DNA of 64,000 nucleotides, taken from assembly GCA_030734395.1 (NCBI GenBank), contig JAUZTG010000017.1, positions 930,001 through 994,000 of the forward strand. Reading direction: 5' to 3'. Under the pieces are notes generated by a model, which was given only the letters and a program-made list of their open reading frames with translations, was not told where the DNA came from and did no database searches. Position 1 is the first letter of the stretch, and each line of letters opens with the position of its first letter. The stretch is from Sarocladium kiliense. Lineage: Eukaryota > Ascomycota > Sordariomycetes > Hypocreales > Sarocladiaceae. A program made the position numbers and the translations under genes. Positions 21,001 to 31,992 of the stretch are shown here, piece after piece.

Positions 21001-22668
21001 TTTTCGGTCAATATAACCAATTCCATGATCTTCGTTGTCGTTTCTCCCTGTCGGATTGTGCGACACGTCTGGCGTGCGGTGCTCTCGATGCGTCGACTCG
21101 GGGGCCTTCTCTCCCAGCTCGCCGTATCTCGAAGCACCCTTACTGGCTGCCTCCTCGAAGGTAACCATTCCATCCATTTCGACCTCATCGAGGCCTAGGC
21201 CCGTGGTTCTGTCCGTTCTGAGACCGATCTCTAGACCGCGAAGCCCACCCAGCGCGTAGAAAGCGCCGTGGCTCGTTGGATGAAACAGCTTGTTGAGTTG
21301 GCCAGGAGAGAACGCGAAGGGGTTGTTGTTGACAAGGAAATTGTCCTCAGTCCCTGCTTCAGGGGTGAGGGCATCTTGTACGTCGAGTTGGTGCATAGGC
21401 TCAGGGTCGTGCTTGGTGTCCTTGTGGTCCGACCTCGGCCATGTCGACTCCCCGTTGTCGAGTGGAGGCGAGGTCCTGTCACTTGGGGGCGGTACCTCTA
21501 AGTATCTTAGGTTCTCAACCTGAGCAGTTTCTGGTACATTTTGCTCCAGGGCGGCTTGGGAGGCGCTCTCTTTTGGCTGGCCATCTCGCTCCTCATCTTT
21601 GGTTCGAGGCGGGACAATAGTAATGGTAGGGATTCTGACCCGTATGTCGCCTGATTCTGTCTGATTTGGCGTGACTTCCAATGACCCTCTGTGCTCCATG
21701 CGTGTCTGGGCCTGTTGTTGCTCGGTACTAGGACGATTAGAGCCTCCAGACTCAGTGCTAGCAAGATCTGAATCTCTCGAGCTAAGATGATCTGAACCAG
21801 AGAAGCTTGCCTCACCCAAGGCTTCGGGATCAACTGTGATCACCTTGAAGCCTGCGAAGTCTTCCTCCTGTATAGCAGAGAGTTTCTTCACAGCAGCAAC
21901 ATCCGAGTCTTGGATACAGAGACTGCTAGGGTCTGTAAAGTATCTCATGACCGACTGAGTGTTGGCTGGTGTCAGTGCGATAGAAGGGAGCTTGGACTCG
22001 GTGAATTCGGCCTCCTCATGACGGAGCCCCAGTACGTGACCAAGTTCATGGCGAAAGACATTGGCCATATACTTGCGATGCTTCTTCCTGAAGGCGAACT
22101 TGAAGATATAAAGTGTTCGATTCCTCGAGTCAGGAAAGAACGATTCGGCGAAGAAGCCATATGGTGCTGTATGGTACTTCAGCGTAAACACAACCGGTTC
22201 GTCATCGTTGACTCGCTGGAATTGCACTCCAACGTCTCTACCATTCCAATCGCTCGTCGCATGGAATAGAGCGCGTCGGGCGAACCTGGCGGACTTCTTA
22301 GAAGGAAAGCTCTCCACGTCGATTCTGTATGTAATGACGGCTCCGGGTTTCCATCGAGGTAGAAGACGGCGACCATTTTCCGTCCTGATATGTCCTGCCC
22401 GGGCCGAGTGAATGTTTGCTGAGTTCGAGTCATCTGTTACACAGCGGAAAGGCCCAGTTTTGTATTTATCGTTGGGACTGACAGTCCTACTTGATGACTC
22501 GACTCTAGCCGCTGGGTCCTCGGCAGCCGCATTGGCGCTTCTCTGGCCTGACAAAGCAAATGTCTTGTCGGCATTGCCCGCGTTGGTGTCTTCGACGTCG
22601 TCTAAACATTCTTCAAGCGGACCATCTTCTCTATTATCACTTTCGGCATCGTGGGTATCGCTTCGCAT
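18054..22668 (-). CDS. Metzincin-like zinc protease domain fused to a degenerate PMCA-type P-type ATPase
   Basis: Exon 1 (22668-20748) and exon 2 (20689-18054) are joined over a 58-bp intron with donor gtaagc and a GCTGACA branch site. They encode 1518 aa. Residues 100-270 form a metzincin-like domain with HELGHVLGLRH (207-217) and Met241 as Met-turn. Residues 280-445 are a disordered linker. PMCA-like sequence starts at NNPFAFSPGQLNKLF (448) and continues through TM pairs, TGES (709-712), KGAPE (1037-1041) and MVTGDN (1143-1148) to the end. Key pump residues are changed. The DKTGTLT Asp is Gly893, PEGL is P851-F-L-S, the hinge TGDGxNDAP reads TGGNGSDAF (1217-1225), and the M6 Asn and Asp are Thr1316 and Ser1320. 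No stop or acceptor separates the two halves. Calcium transport by the normal cycle is not expected. Cytosolic placement of the protease head is inferred from PMCA topology. Confidence 0.85.
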
Positions 22669-23494
22669 ATCGGTGAGAGGCTTCGGGAAGACCCGTTGCG
22701 GGGCGAAAAGGGCTGCACGGCAGTCCCTCCCTCAATTCCGATCTCGATCCGTCGTGATACGGTCACTTGACAACCGAATAGCTAGTGAGGGCTATTGATC
22801 AATGTGCTGGGTTTTGTGATGTTTCCCACATTTAAAGATGTCTGAGTGTGTCTCGAGACAGGCTTCCAAATGGATCGGGCTTCAATGCCTCCAAGCACCA
22901 GCGACGTCAACACGAGGGCGCCCGCCAGCCGAGGACGCTGATCAAGCACAACCTTGGGCGCCAGAGACCTTCTCGGTCGCAAGTTGATCCCGGCCGTCTG
23001 TCATGCATGAAGTAGGCAAGGTAAGGCGTTTGTACGGGATGGTGGCTTGCTTGTGGTCCGCGTCCCGGGAGCTGAGAGCTGAAAACATGGTGCAGTTTCC
23101 AGCATCCAATCAGTAGGAACCTATTCGGTCAACAGGAAGCTCGTTAGTGCTGGGACCTCGCGGAGGCTCGGGAAAGCATCTTCAGCGTTATATAACGCAA
23201 CCCCAGTTCATCGCCAATTCAGGTCAAATGTGAGATTTGAGAACCTTGGGTCCTCGCCCTCACGCTATAAGCTAATAAGAGAACGCAAACCTACTCTGTA
23301 CAGAGTCGGCTGAACCGATTTACTCTAGCTATTCATGCTAATCTATAAAGAGAGGCAGACGAACGTGGAAGAATAACAACTCGGCCAGGAAGGAAAATGC
23401 TGAAGAACAGAGTGCATAAAAAAGCTGAATAAATAGCAAGACAAAAAGCGAGCTTCATAACAGTGCCATGCGGCAATGCTGGAAAATCGTAGCA
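22669..23494. other. Intergenic, fusion gene promoter side
   Basis: No gene is supported in these 826 bp. The left part is the presumed promoter of the minus-strand fusion gene. The right part is the 3' region of the next minus-strand gene. Confidence 0.4.
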
Positions 23495-26024
23495 TCATCG
23501 GCCATCATCCACCATGAAAGAGGGATCCCATGCCAGATCAAAGTCTGATGTCAAACCCGTAGTTTCGTCAGATACTTGAGGCCAGAGCCAAGACGGCTCA
23601 CACATGGACGTCATGTCAAGCGGATAGGAGGGAAGTGTGGACACGTTCCCTGTTGTAAGTGCTGCCGTCTCAGAGTTGGTAAAATGAGCCTGGTTTGGGG
23701 CCTCATGGTTATCTGTGGGAATGTGTAGGAACTCTCCCAGAACTTCTTGTATCGTGTCGCGAAGGATTGAAGTCATCTGGTTTCCCACTACAGCGGCTTC
23801 CGGGATGAGGCGGAGGTGATTGTTGATGTCGTTAACGATGCGCGATGGGAGTTCCTGCACAACAAAAGCACGGAACTCGTTCAGCGTCGTCACATCTGGT
23901 GCCAAGTCACTCGATTTAGGCTCATAGACTAGGGTGTATTGTCAGCCTCCTACAATATTAGAGTGAATAGTCTGTTAACTCACAAGGAGAGGGGATCTGT
24001 TCTAGTGGGATGTTTGGAAAGAGAATTTGGAAGACGAGAACCCAACGCTCTGGCTCTAGGATATTTCGATGCCGTTTACGCAAAGCTCTCTCTTGAGCTT
24101 GAGTGATATACATCGTTTCCTCAGCCGGATGCTCCGTCTGGATTTCACATCGCTGTTCTGCTCGAGTGTGTTCGACGAGTTGTATTTCTTCATCAAAGAA
24201 GACTAAACATCGGGTGCACCGATGTGTTGGTCTTTGGTGTCGGCGATAGATGTGTTCCCTTTATCTGGATTAGTATGCTATAGGTACTGAGAGTTGTGCG
24301 ACAAGTCAAACACTATTATGAACTTACTTTACTCGGTGAACAGATTGCCAACCTGGGCCATGACACGACTTCTGGAGATTGCCGCTTTCGGGGTATCTCT
24401 TATAGAAGGGGCATGCAAACTTTCCCATAAGCTTCTCGGATACTACCTTAATAGCAATATCCCCATTTCTTCTCCTTTTGTTCTCGTCTCCGCCATTTCC
24501 TGTGTCATTTCCTTCAGCGTCGCTATCGATGGAGCGCTTCCAGTTGTCGGATGACTGGCCACCATTAATACCATCAGAAACAGTCCCTCTCATGCTCTGT
24601 GAAGCAACCTGCCCTGTACCAGTTTCATTAGAGGGACGTTGTCGCAGTCCATCCGCTAGTAGCAATCGGAGCCTATTGTTGACACGGAGAACTACCTCAT
24701 CTTTGATAGAGAGCAGAGCGGATAGAAGGACAGCATTGGACAGGGTTGGTGAAGCTTCGAAGGCCTCGATGAGTGAGAGATCGGTAAATTCGGTGACATC
24801 TGAAGCTCCATCATCATCGTCTGTTGCGCTGTTGGCCAAGGCCGAAGGAACCTCTTCGATTGAAGTATTCAGGGAGCCAGAATTTGATATTGAGGTTTCG
24901 CTCCGACTTCTTTCATCGGAATCTGGATCTATAGAGACACCATGTGATTCTGGCCTTTCCCACTGCATTGGGCTTTCTGTGGGAATTTGGTCGTTCCTCA
25001 GGTCGTCGCTATCAAAAGCCTCATCTGACGTAGTTCGTGCCAGCCCAGGGGATAGCTCAAGGTCATCTGTAGCAGTGGCTTTAATGTCGCTACCATTGGG
25101 TTGAACCTCGCGTGTTGAGGAGGCTGATTGCCTACGTATGTCACGCACGCGATCGAGGTACTCGCCAATTCGGTAGTGATCCCTCGACCTCGACGCAGCG
25201 ATCTGGGCTTTGAAAACAATCTCCCTCAGATACTGTTCAACCTCAGACTGGGATGGATTGTTTGGAGCGGTCATGAGTCTTGAAGAAGTTTCGTCGCCGA
25301 GGCCCTTTGATGGATCCCGGAACGCAAACATGCCGAGACGTTGCGCTTCAAATGTGCTGCCATGTGCTTGTACGTCGTCAGCATCGTTAGTCGTCGACTC
25401 CAGTGCTCCTGTATCATGTTAGTAAAGAGTTGGATTGGGTTTTCCATCTATGTTGCTGAGTCTTATCATACCATCAAAACTTCTTCCATCGAGGGCATGC
25501 TTTGTCGGCGCATCCCCCGACCAACCAGAGCACGGTCGCAATTCATCCATTTCGCTCCTCGCGCTATCTACTGAAGTAGAGTACGTCTCGTCTGACGCTA
25601 ACGACCAAGATTGAACGCTCAACTCCTGGAGGTTCTGGCTCAGGACGGAGATTTCGCGCAAATGATCGTCGAGAACATGATCGTCACGGGTCGATAGAAA
25701 TCTCGGTAGGGTGTCGTACACAAACGGCGCCTCACCTGATGCACCGTTCCCGAGGACTTCTGTGCCTAAGCAATATGAGGTTTTAAATTCCCTCGAGACT
25801 GTCGAATCGTCGCCATGTGGCTGAAGCTTTGCTATACTGGCCTTTAGGAACTGAACTGTACGCTCCACTCGTCCTGAAGCTTGATCTGACAGTTGACGAG
25901 GTCGTGATAGATACTGGGGCCTGAATCTTCGAAGCAAGCGAAATCTGGGCCTTGCGCGCGTGGCGATTGTTGTTGAAGCTCGGGAACGCTGCCTCGCACA
26001 TAGGGCTGGTGCTTTCTCCCCCAT
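23495..26024 (-). CDS. Large fungal protein with C2H2-like zinc-binding region
   Basis: Four minus-strand exons (26024-25472, 25408-24328, 24258-23984, 23928-23495) join in phase to 780 aa. Residues 1-430 are mostly low-complexity, rich in Ser, Asp and Arg. A Lys/Arg patch (NKRRRNGD) precedes the recognisable domain: FACPFYKRYP, then KSCHGPGW, SVHRVKEHIYRRH, CTRCLVFF and LVEHTRAEQRCE. This is the fungal C2H2-type layout seen in many Pezizomycotina proteins of unknown role. It continues as EPERWVLVFQILFPNIP and IPSPFYEPKSSD. The C-terminal 130 residues are acidic and Ser/Thr-rich. It could bind nucleic acid or protein. No function is established for the group as far as I know. Confidence 0.82.
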
Positions 26025-26704
26025 TATAGGCAGAGTACGTATGTTCCGCCCGTCGTTCTTAGGCGGAGGTTGTCAGTATGAGAGCTCTGTCTCAGTGGAA
26101 AGAATGCGGTGCGATGTAGTATTCTCCTTTTACTGAAACTCAGATTCTATCATGAAAACAAGTAAATGTAATCAATGATGTGTAGAGCTGAGGATTGAGA
26201 CCCCGCCTCCTGCACATTCACGAGTGATGAGGCATGAGGCGTCCAATCACAGACTGGGAATGCCATGTTTCTGCGCAATGCGCATTACGACGAGTGAATT
26301 TCTCGGAATCAGAACGCTGGAGCAGTAAGCGGAGTAGATGCACGACGCAGGGTGATAAGCTTGATCATTGGTGAATGGCAGCGCGCGTTGCAGCGACGCT
26401 CATCGTGAGGCATGGGGGACTCATTGCGACTCTGTCGTGGCGGAGGATGCATGAGGAAGGGCGCAGTGACAGCGTTATAGTGCAACGACGCGGGACATCA
26501 AGCAAAGAAACACAGGCAACTATTCGGCCGACTTATAAAGATCATGGGTGCTGTGCAAGCAACCCAAACATTCTCGTCAGTTATCTCTGGTATCATCAGG
26601 CTCTGACCAAAAGAATTCTCACCGCATATTCTCAGTAGTGGTGCGTTGTTCAGGGAGGTAGTATTGTGCTTTGGAAAATGATCATGCTGTCCATCCTGCC
26701 CCAA
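26025..26704. other. Intergenic, zinc-finger gene upstream region
   Basis: No gene is supported in these 680 bp. It holds the promoter of the zinc-finger gene and the 3' end of the peptidase gene. Confidence 0.4.
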
Positions 26705-27895
26705 CTATTGCAATAGCACCTCTTCCGTCTTCTTGTACTCGGCAATAATCTTCTTCACCGCGTCCAGAGGCATCGACTCGACCTTTCGCCCCATGTTCCC
26801 GACCATAGTCTCAGCCATACATAACGCATTGTAGATAGCCTCCTCGGTCGCATCAGCAACAGCTTCAAACAAGGCATTGATCGTCTGATCATCCACACCA
26901 GAGATGTCAAGAGCCCTGGCTTTGAATGGATCGACTTGTCTCTTTTGGCCTGTTACTGTTTGCACTGGAATCTCGTTTCCGGTAGAGAAGGCGAGGAATA
27001 GATCGCCAGAAGGATTGTGTGCGTAACCGCCGACGCGTGCCAGGCCGATAGTTGCGCGCTTGGCTAGCCTCTGGAGCTGGTGAGGTAGAAGCGGTGCGTC
27101 TGTGGCTAAGATAATGATGATGGAGCCATCGCGTTTATCCTTGGCCTCGTCGAACGCTTTGTGGTGTGCCATGGCTGCAAGATCGCCTTCTGCACGTTTC
27201 TGTAGGATTCTTCCGACGGGAACGCCCGAGATTCGCAGATCTCGAAGTTTGCCGTAATTTGTTTGCACAAGGGCCGCGACAGTATAGTCCTCTCCACGCT
27301 CAGCAGGCACAACTCTGCTGCTCGTACCTGTGCCGCCCTTGAAACCCTGGCACATCATACCTGTACCACCGCCAGTGTTGCCTTCGAGCACTGGATCAGA
27401 GGTGGCTGACCGAATGCCCTCTACCACATGCTCGGGGGTGACAGCGAAGTGACGCAGGTCATTCAAATGGCCATCGAATGTCTCTGCGACGACTGGAAGA
27501 AGGAACCAATCGACCCCATTCTCTCCCTGACCGAACTTCTCGATGGCATGCTTGTAGATGCCTGTGTAGCAAGGACCTACTGCGAAACTGTTCGTGATGA
27601 GAATAGGCGAGTGAAGAAGGCCGGTCTCCTCGATCCAGTGGCTCCCAGTCATTTCTCCGGATCCATTGAGGCGAAATATACCAGCATGACAAGCTTTGTG
27701 GAACCAGTCTTGGCGAGGGAGAATAGTAGTCAGTCCAGTGTTGACCTGTCCGTTCTGTTCGCGGACGCTTATAGTGTTAACGAGGACGCCCGGAACATCT
27801 GTGATCCCATTCTTTGGCCCAGGTTGCCAGGATCCGAGATGAATGCCCGGAAAGATGTCTCTGACCCGGCCACGGCTGCTTGAATGTTCTGCCAT
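26705..27895 (-). CDS. DmpA/S58-type aminopeptidase (P1 family, self-processing)
   Basis: An intronless 396-aa frame starts at ATG 27895 (MAEHSSSRGRVRD). A much longer in-frame extension to 28165 exists but has no family similarity, so I left it out. The protein opens with PGPKNGITDVPGVLVNT and has GGTGMMCQGFKGGTGTSSRVV. In the latter, the GTSS Ser matches the DmpA nucleophile exposed by autocleavage into alpha and beta chains. NYGKLRDLRISGVPVG and GYAHNPSGDLFLAFSTGN are further family blocks. Family members are L-aminopeptidase/D-Ala-esterase/amidases or beta-peptidyl aminopeptidases of the Ntn fold. No signal peptide is seen, so it is probably intracellular. Confidence 0.9.
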   Translation of the reverse strand: MAEHSSSRGRVRDIFPGIHLGSWQPGPKNGITDVPGVLVNTISVREQNGQVNTGLTTILPRQDWFHKACHAGIFRLNGSGEMTGSHWIEETGLLHSPILITNSFAVGPCYTGIYKHAIEKFGQGENGVDWFLLPVVAETFDGHLNDLRHFAVTPEHVVEGIRSATSDPVLEGNTGGGTGMMCQGFKGGTGTSSRVVPAERGEDYTVAALVQTNYGKLRDLRISGVPVGRILQKRAEGDLAAMAHHKAFDEAKDKRDGSIIIILATDAPLLPHQLQRLAKRATIGLARVGGYAHNPSGDLFLAFSTGNEIPVQTVTGQKRQVDPFKARALDISGVDDQTINALFEAVADATEEAIYNALCMAETMVGNMGRKVESMPLDAVKKIIAEYKKTEEVLLQ

Positions 27896-28638
27896 TGTTA
27901 CAGCTGCAAGTATACCGATGGGATTGACCGCATCTGAGTGAGGGGCTGCCGACGACTTAATACAATTCATCAGAGTGTCAATTGAGGAGTCGTTCCAGGG
28001 TAATGATGTAATGTGGTAAGGTATCGCGGCCAATGACTCACGCGGGCAACTAAGCAAGCCCCATGCACCAAAGCATCCATTGCTACAAAAGGACCATTGC
28101 TGGATGACGAGCCCCGTAACAGTGTTCCATGTTTGGGGATATTTCTCGGGGACTTCCCTGTCCACTGCCTACAGATTGAATAATCCCACTGCTGGAGGGG
28201 CCAAGAGCGGCTTGAGATAAGCGAGCAAGGGTGCAGCCGAAGAGCGAAACAACCCACCGATCGTGCGAAGTTAGCTCCATATCAAAGGTTCCTAGTCTCT
28301 TGGTATTTCCTATTTCTGCAGTTGTCTGGAAAGCGTCTTACTCGCCCTTCCATATCCCTCCTACTTCGTTGATACCTAATGGTGTTGTTTGGCTAAGTTA
28401 ATCCTTAGACCGGGCACTCGGTTCATATTGGGTATAGAGGATTTGAGTCTGGGTTGGCTGATCTATCGGCATCATTCACGTCGACAAAGTTGTCAGATGT
28501 TGCGAAAGCTTTTGAATAGTGCTGCCTTGGTCCCATCGCGGCTGCTGCTCGCCTCGGCAATGTTGTTTACTTCATGGATAGGACGGGCCAGGCCGTCCAA
28601 CCTGCATTTCATATCGATCCATGGCCATTCAGGCTTCC
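27896..28638. other. Intergenic, peptidase to AAA ATPase
   Basis: No gene is supported in these 743 bp. A minus-strand frame runs in frame upstream of the peptidase to 28165 without domain features. Confidence 0.4.
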
Positions 28639-31472
28639 CTAGTAGCCTCTGTGGCTTCCTCCGCCCTCGTAACGCGCAAACCTTTCGTACGAACCTGAAC
28701 CTCCACCATAGTCGCCCCTCATCCTCGGTCCCCCATAGCCGTACGGGCCAGACCCCTCCGATTGACCCTCTGGAAATTCTTCAGCGCGCTCCATGCGATC
28801 CTTGGCGACCTCGTCGTCGAACTTGCCCAGCACATTGGCCCTAAACTGGTCGTACTTGAGGATGGCATCAGCGACCTCCTGGAAGTGCAACCTTCCGAGT
28901 TGTCGCTGCACGACTCCATTCAAACCACTTCCTTGAGTTCCGTGAGAGGTTTGCGCAGCCGACTCAGCGGCCTCTTCCCCGTCCAGATGTGCAAGTCCCG
29001 CTGCAATTTGGAAAGCGTTGCGGATCTGGCGCCCATTCCATCGGCCTTCGTGGTCGTTATGTTTGTGGAAGTGGTCTTCGGCGAACTTCATGATCTGGTG
29101 GTCAAGGATGACCAGAGCCTCTTTGCCACATTTCGCGCGCTGGCCTTCCATTCGACGAAGGCGCTCAATGTTGAGCTCGAAGATGTCCCTGGTCTGGTTC
29201 CATTCCAAGTGAGGGTAGAAGAAGCTGGCGTGGACACGGGACTTGACGGCTTCGTCGAGAACACCGGGCCGGTTCGTGGTAAGGAAGAGTATACCACTAT
29301 AATACTCTAGAACACGCAGGAAGACTTGGGAACATGTTGGTCAGCATCTTGCCTCGAATGGGTTTTACATTTGACATTACCTGACACGAGAGCATTCCGC
29401 AGAAGATCATTACTTCGCTGCTCACGCCTCGACAGGAAGACGTCTGCTTCGTCCAGAAGAAGAACGCATTCCCACAAATTTGCCAGTCGAAATATGTTCA
29501 AGAGTGTACTGCTGACAACCTCGGGGGTCGTCCCCAAATCACCGCACGTCATAGGGAAGAGTGGCTTCGCATATTCCTGGGCGACCGCCTCTGCTGTGGC
29601 TGTTTTGCCTACTCCTGGCACACCATGTAGAAGCACCACAACCCCGCGCCCTTTGCCGTAGATGAAGTCTTGCCCGCCCAGTTCAACTCCCGATACACCC
29701 TCAAGATGTTTGGTGTTGAAGTGGTTCTTTACCAATGACTTGATCATTCGCAGGTGCGCATGATTTATCCGAAGGTTCTTGAACCCACCCTCAACGTGCT
29801 TGACCTCACTCAGGGAGTCCACATGAGCGAGCACGAACTTTCGATCCCGCAATGAGTAGGCAAATACTCTTCGCGGCAGCAAGGCAAGATGAATGTCCTC
29901 TAGTTCGTCCTCTTGTGCAGCGCCTCGCGCCAGCATCGGCATCATGGACGTCATGACATTGTCGTCCTCGCCTTCCAATCTCGCATTGTAGATCACAACC
30001 TCCGAGACACTCGATCTGGAATTCGTGGACTCCGGTGAACTCCACGTCAGGATTGACCACAGGTCCGTGGTAGTGGCCGCAGTGATGGTAGTGTTTGCTG
30101 ACAATGGACCTAGAAACTCTGGGAGCCAGCGAGCGGAAGACCTCAATGCCTCCTGAAAATCGACGATGACCTCGCTATCGACGAACTCAGACACTACACG
30201 GTCACGATTGCGGGCCTCGTAATGACTTGCCGGTAATGGAGGACTCCAATCGAGGGTCCAGCCGCTATGGAACCAGTGACGTTGGTTAGAACAAAATCTC
30301 TTGAACTTGTTCCCATACTGTTGATACTCGGCCACGATCTTCTTCGAGTCAGGCTCGCAATCAAGAGGATACACTGGTAGTGAACGAATGTCCTTTTCCC
30401 CTTGGTACGATGAAAGCCTCCATCGAGTAGTAACTGGCCTGAATGCACGTCCATCGAAGTCCAAATGGATGATGTTGAGCTCGTATGATCTGAACCAGGT
30501 TGTTATTACCTGATTCCATATCTTACCATTGAAATCTTCTTCATCTGCCTCTACTGTGACGGAGACTAGCATGCCGACCTTTGGGGCCGAGGGTTGCTCA
30601 TTGGAGCCGGACTTGATTCCACCCCAATACATGAGGTCTCCTGGCTTAAAGATATACCACAGGTCGACGTAACGAATCTTTGGCGTCGGGTGTAATGGGA
30701 TTGGTTCCCACCTGGTCTTTAAGGGAAGGATGACTTTCTCCACGAAATTGATGTAGTTCGACAGCTCTTCATCATCGCCTTGGAAAGAAGTAGTTCTTGT
30801 AGCGGTGTCTTCATCATCTTTGAGCTCCATTTTCATCTTATCATGGAAGAAGATAAGCTCTCGGAAAGGCCGGATGGAGGTGACTGGCTGGGATGTCCAA
30901 TCTGTGCTTGAGTTGGTTAACGACGAGAGACGCTTTCGCACGACCGATGACAGTATCCGGACCCGATGTATCATGGTGTCCGATGAGTTCGTTGGCTGTT
31001 TGCTGAAGTCGGCGAGTCCATATGCTTGTCCGTTGGTAGCGCCAGTCTGGTTCGACACGGTGCGCCAGTAATCGTCAACCATTATATCAGCCCTCAAGTT
31101 CGGTGGCCCTATGAGCGCTTCAACGGAGATGCCACTCAAATCGTCGTCTTCGAAGCGATTCTTAAATTGCACCCAATGACTGAATCTCACCCCTGGCAAG
31201 TCTGACGCAGAGAACCCCTGATATATTTTCGCGGGCTTACCATCGGCAAGACGTGACCTCTCTAACCTGTGAAACTCGGATGGCTCAGTAATGGGAGGCT
31301 CACATCGTACGTCGGCGCCATCTTCTTGTCGAGGACCTTCATGTCTAGCTGAGTCGTCACCTTCCATTAGAGATTGTTCACCCTTGAACTTAAGAGGTTC
31401 CGTTTCCCTAGCCATTCTGGCTGAGCTCATGTCAAGCCCATCGACCTCAGTCAGCTGGTTGCGGGGTGCCAT
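28639..31472 (-). CDS. AAA+ ATPase with DUF7025-type N-terminal region
   Basis: Exons 31472-29381 and 29324-28639 (56-bp intron) give 925 aa. The ATG at 31472 (MAPRNQLTEVDG) is preferred over an in-frame extension to 31628. The middle of the protein (VFKPGDLMYWG to FVDSEVIVDF) is the DUF7025 region that precedes the AAA core in many fungal proteins. The core has Walker A HGVPGVGKTATAE (near 616-628), Walker B VLLLDEADVF (near 670-679) and a sensor-1 block LFLTTNRPGVLDEA completed by the splice. The C-terminus ends in a Gly/Tyr/Arg-rich tail (GPYGYGGPRMRGDYGGG). It is likely a hexameric remodelling ATPase of unknown substrate. It is divergent from a STAND-like gene. Confidence 0.9.
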
Positions 31473-31992
31473 CGACCTGGTAGTTTGAGCAAGGAGCGAG
31501 ACTTTGGAAGGAAGAACTGTGCCGTTAAGTCTCAAAGTTGCCTGACATACATGAACAGACTGCCAGAATTGTGACTGAGAGAAAGAAAGGATGACTGTCC
31601 ACTCAGACAGTGACGGGGCAAGCAGCATGGGGATCAGACCAGAGCGCCTTGTTGAGCCGCATGATAAGAAATCGTCAGACAGCAGGCGATGCGACCTTCC
31701 ACACAGTCCGCCTGGGCCGACTCGGCTTCAGCCTATGTGCTGCGGTGCCAACCTCTGCACCTCCATCCTGCAGGTGACGGAGCTGGGGGCGAAGCAGCGG
31801 CTGCAGTCGCGTGGTGGCTGGCGATTGGTTGCCTTCAGTCCTGCAACGATGCATAGCCAACGGCCGCAAGTTCGAGTTAAGGGCCCTGTCCAACACAACG
31901 CGACTGAGGGTCGAGGGGAGGGCAATGGGACAAGTTTCCTTGTCGCTGTGAATGAAGTTCAATCTTCACGTCAAGTTCGCGGTGTGGGGAAT
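31473..31992. promoter_or_regulatory. Divergent promoter, AAA ATPase and STAND-like genes
   Basis: This 520-bp interval separates two head-to-head genes. Open frames on both strands cross it, but these are extensions of the flanking genes or shadows. No clear motif stands out. Confidence 0.4.

Noticed and set aside
18054..22668. Two separate genes (protease and ATPase) instead of a fusion
   Set aside because: There is no stop, promoter-like gap or in-phase acceptor between the domains, and the single intron falls inside the ATPase part at a conserved block.
27896..28165. N-terminal extension of the DmpA-type peptidase
   Set aside because: The added 90 residues do not resemble the family, which normally starts close to MAEHSSS.
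31591..31992. Upstream in-frame extension of the STAND-like gene
   Set aside because: It has no conserved sequence and overlaps the AAA ATPase promoter. The ATG at 31993 starts the model more simply.
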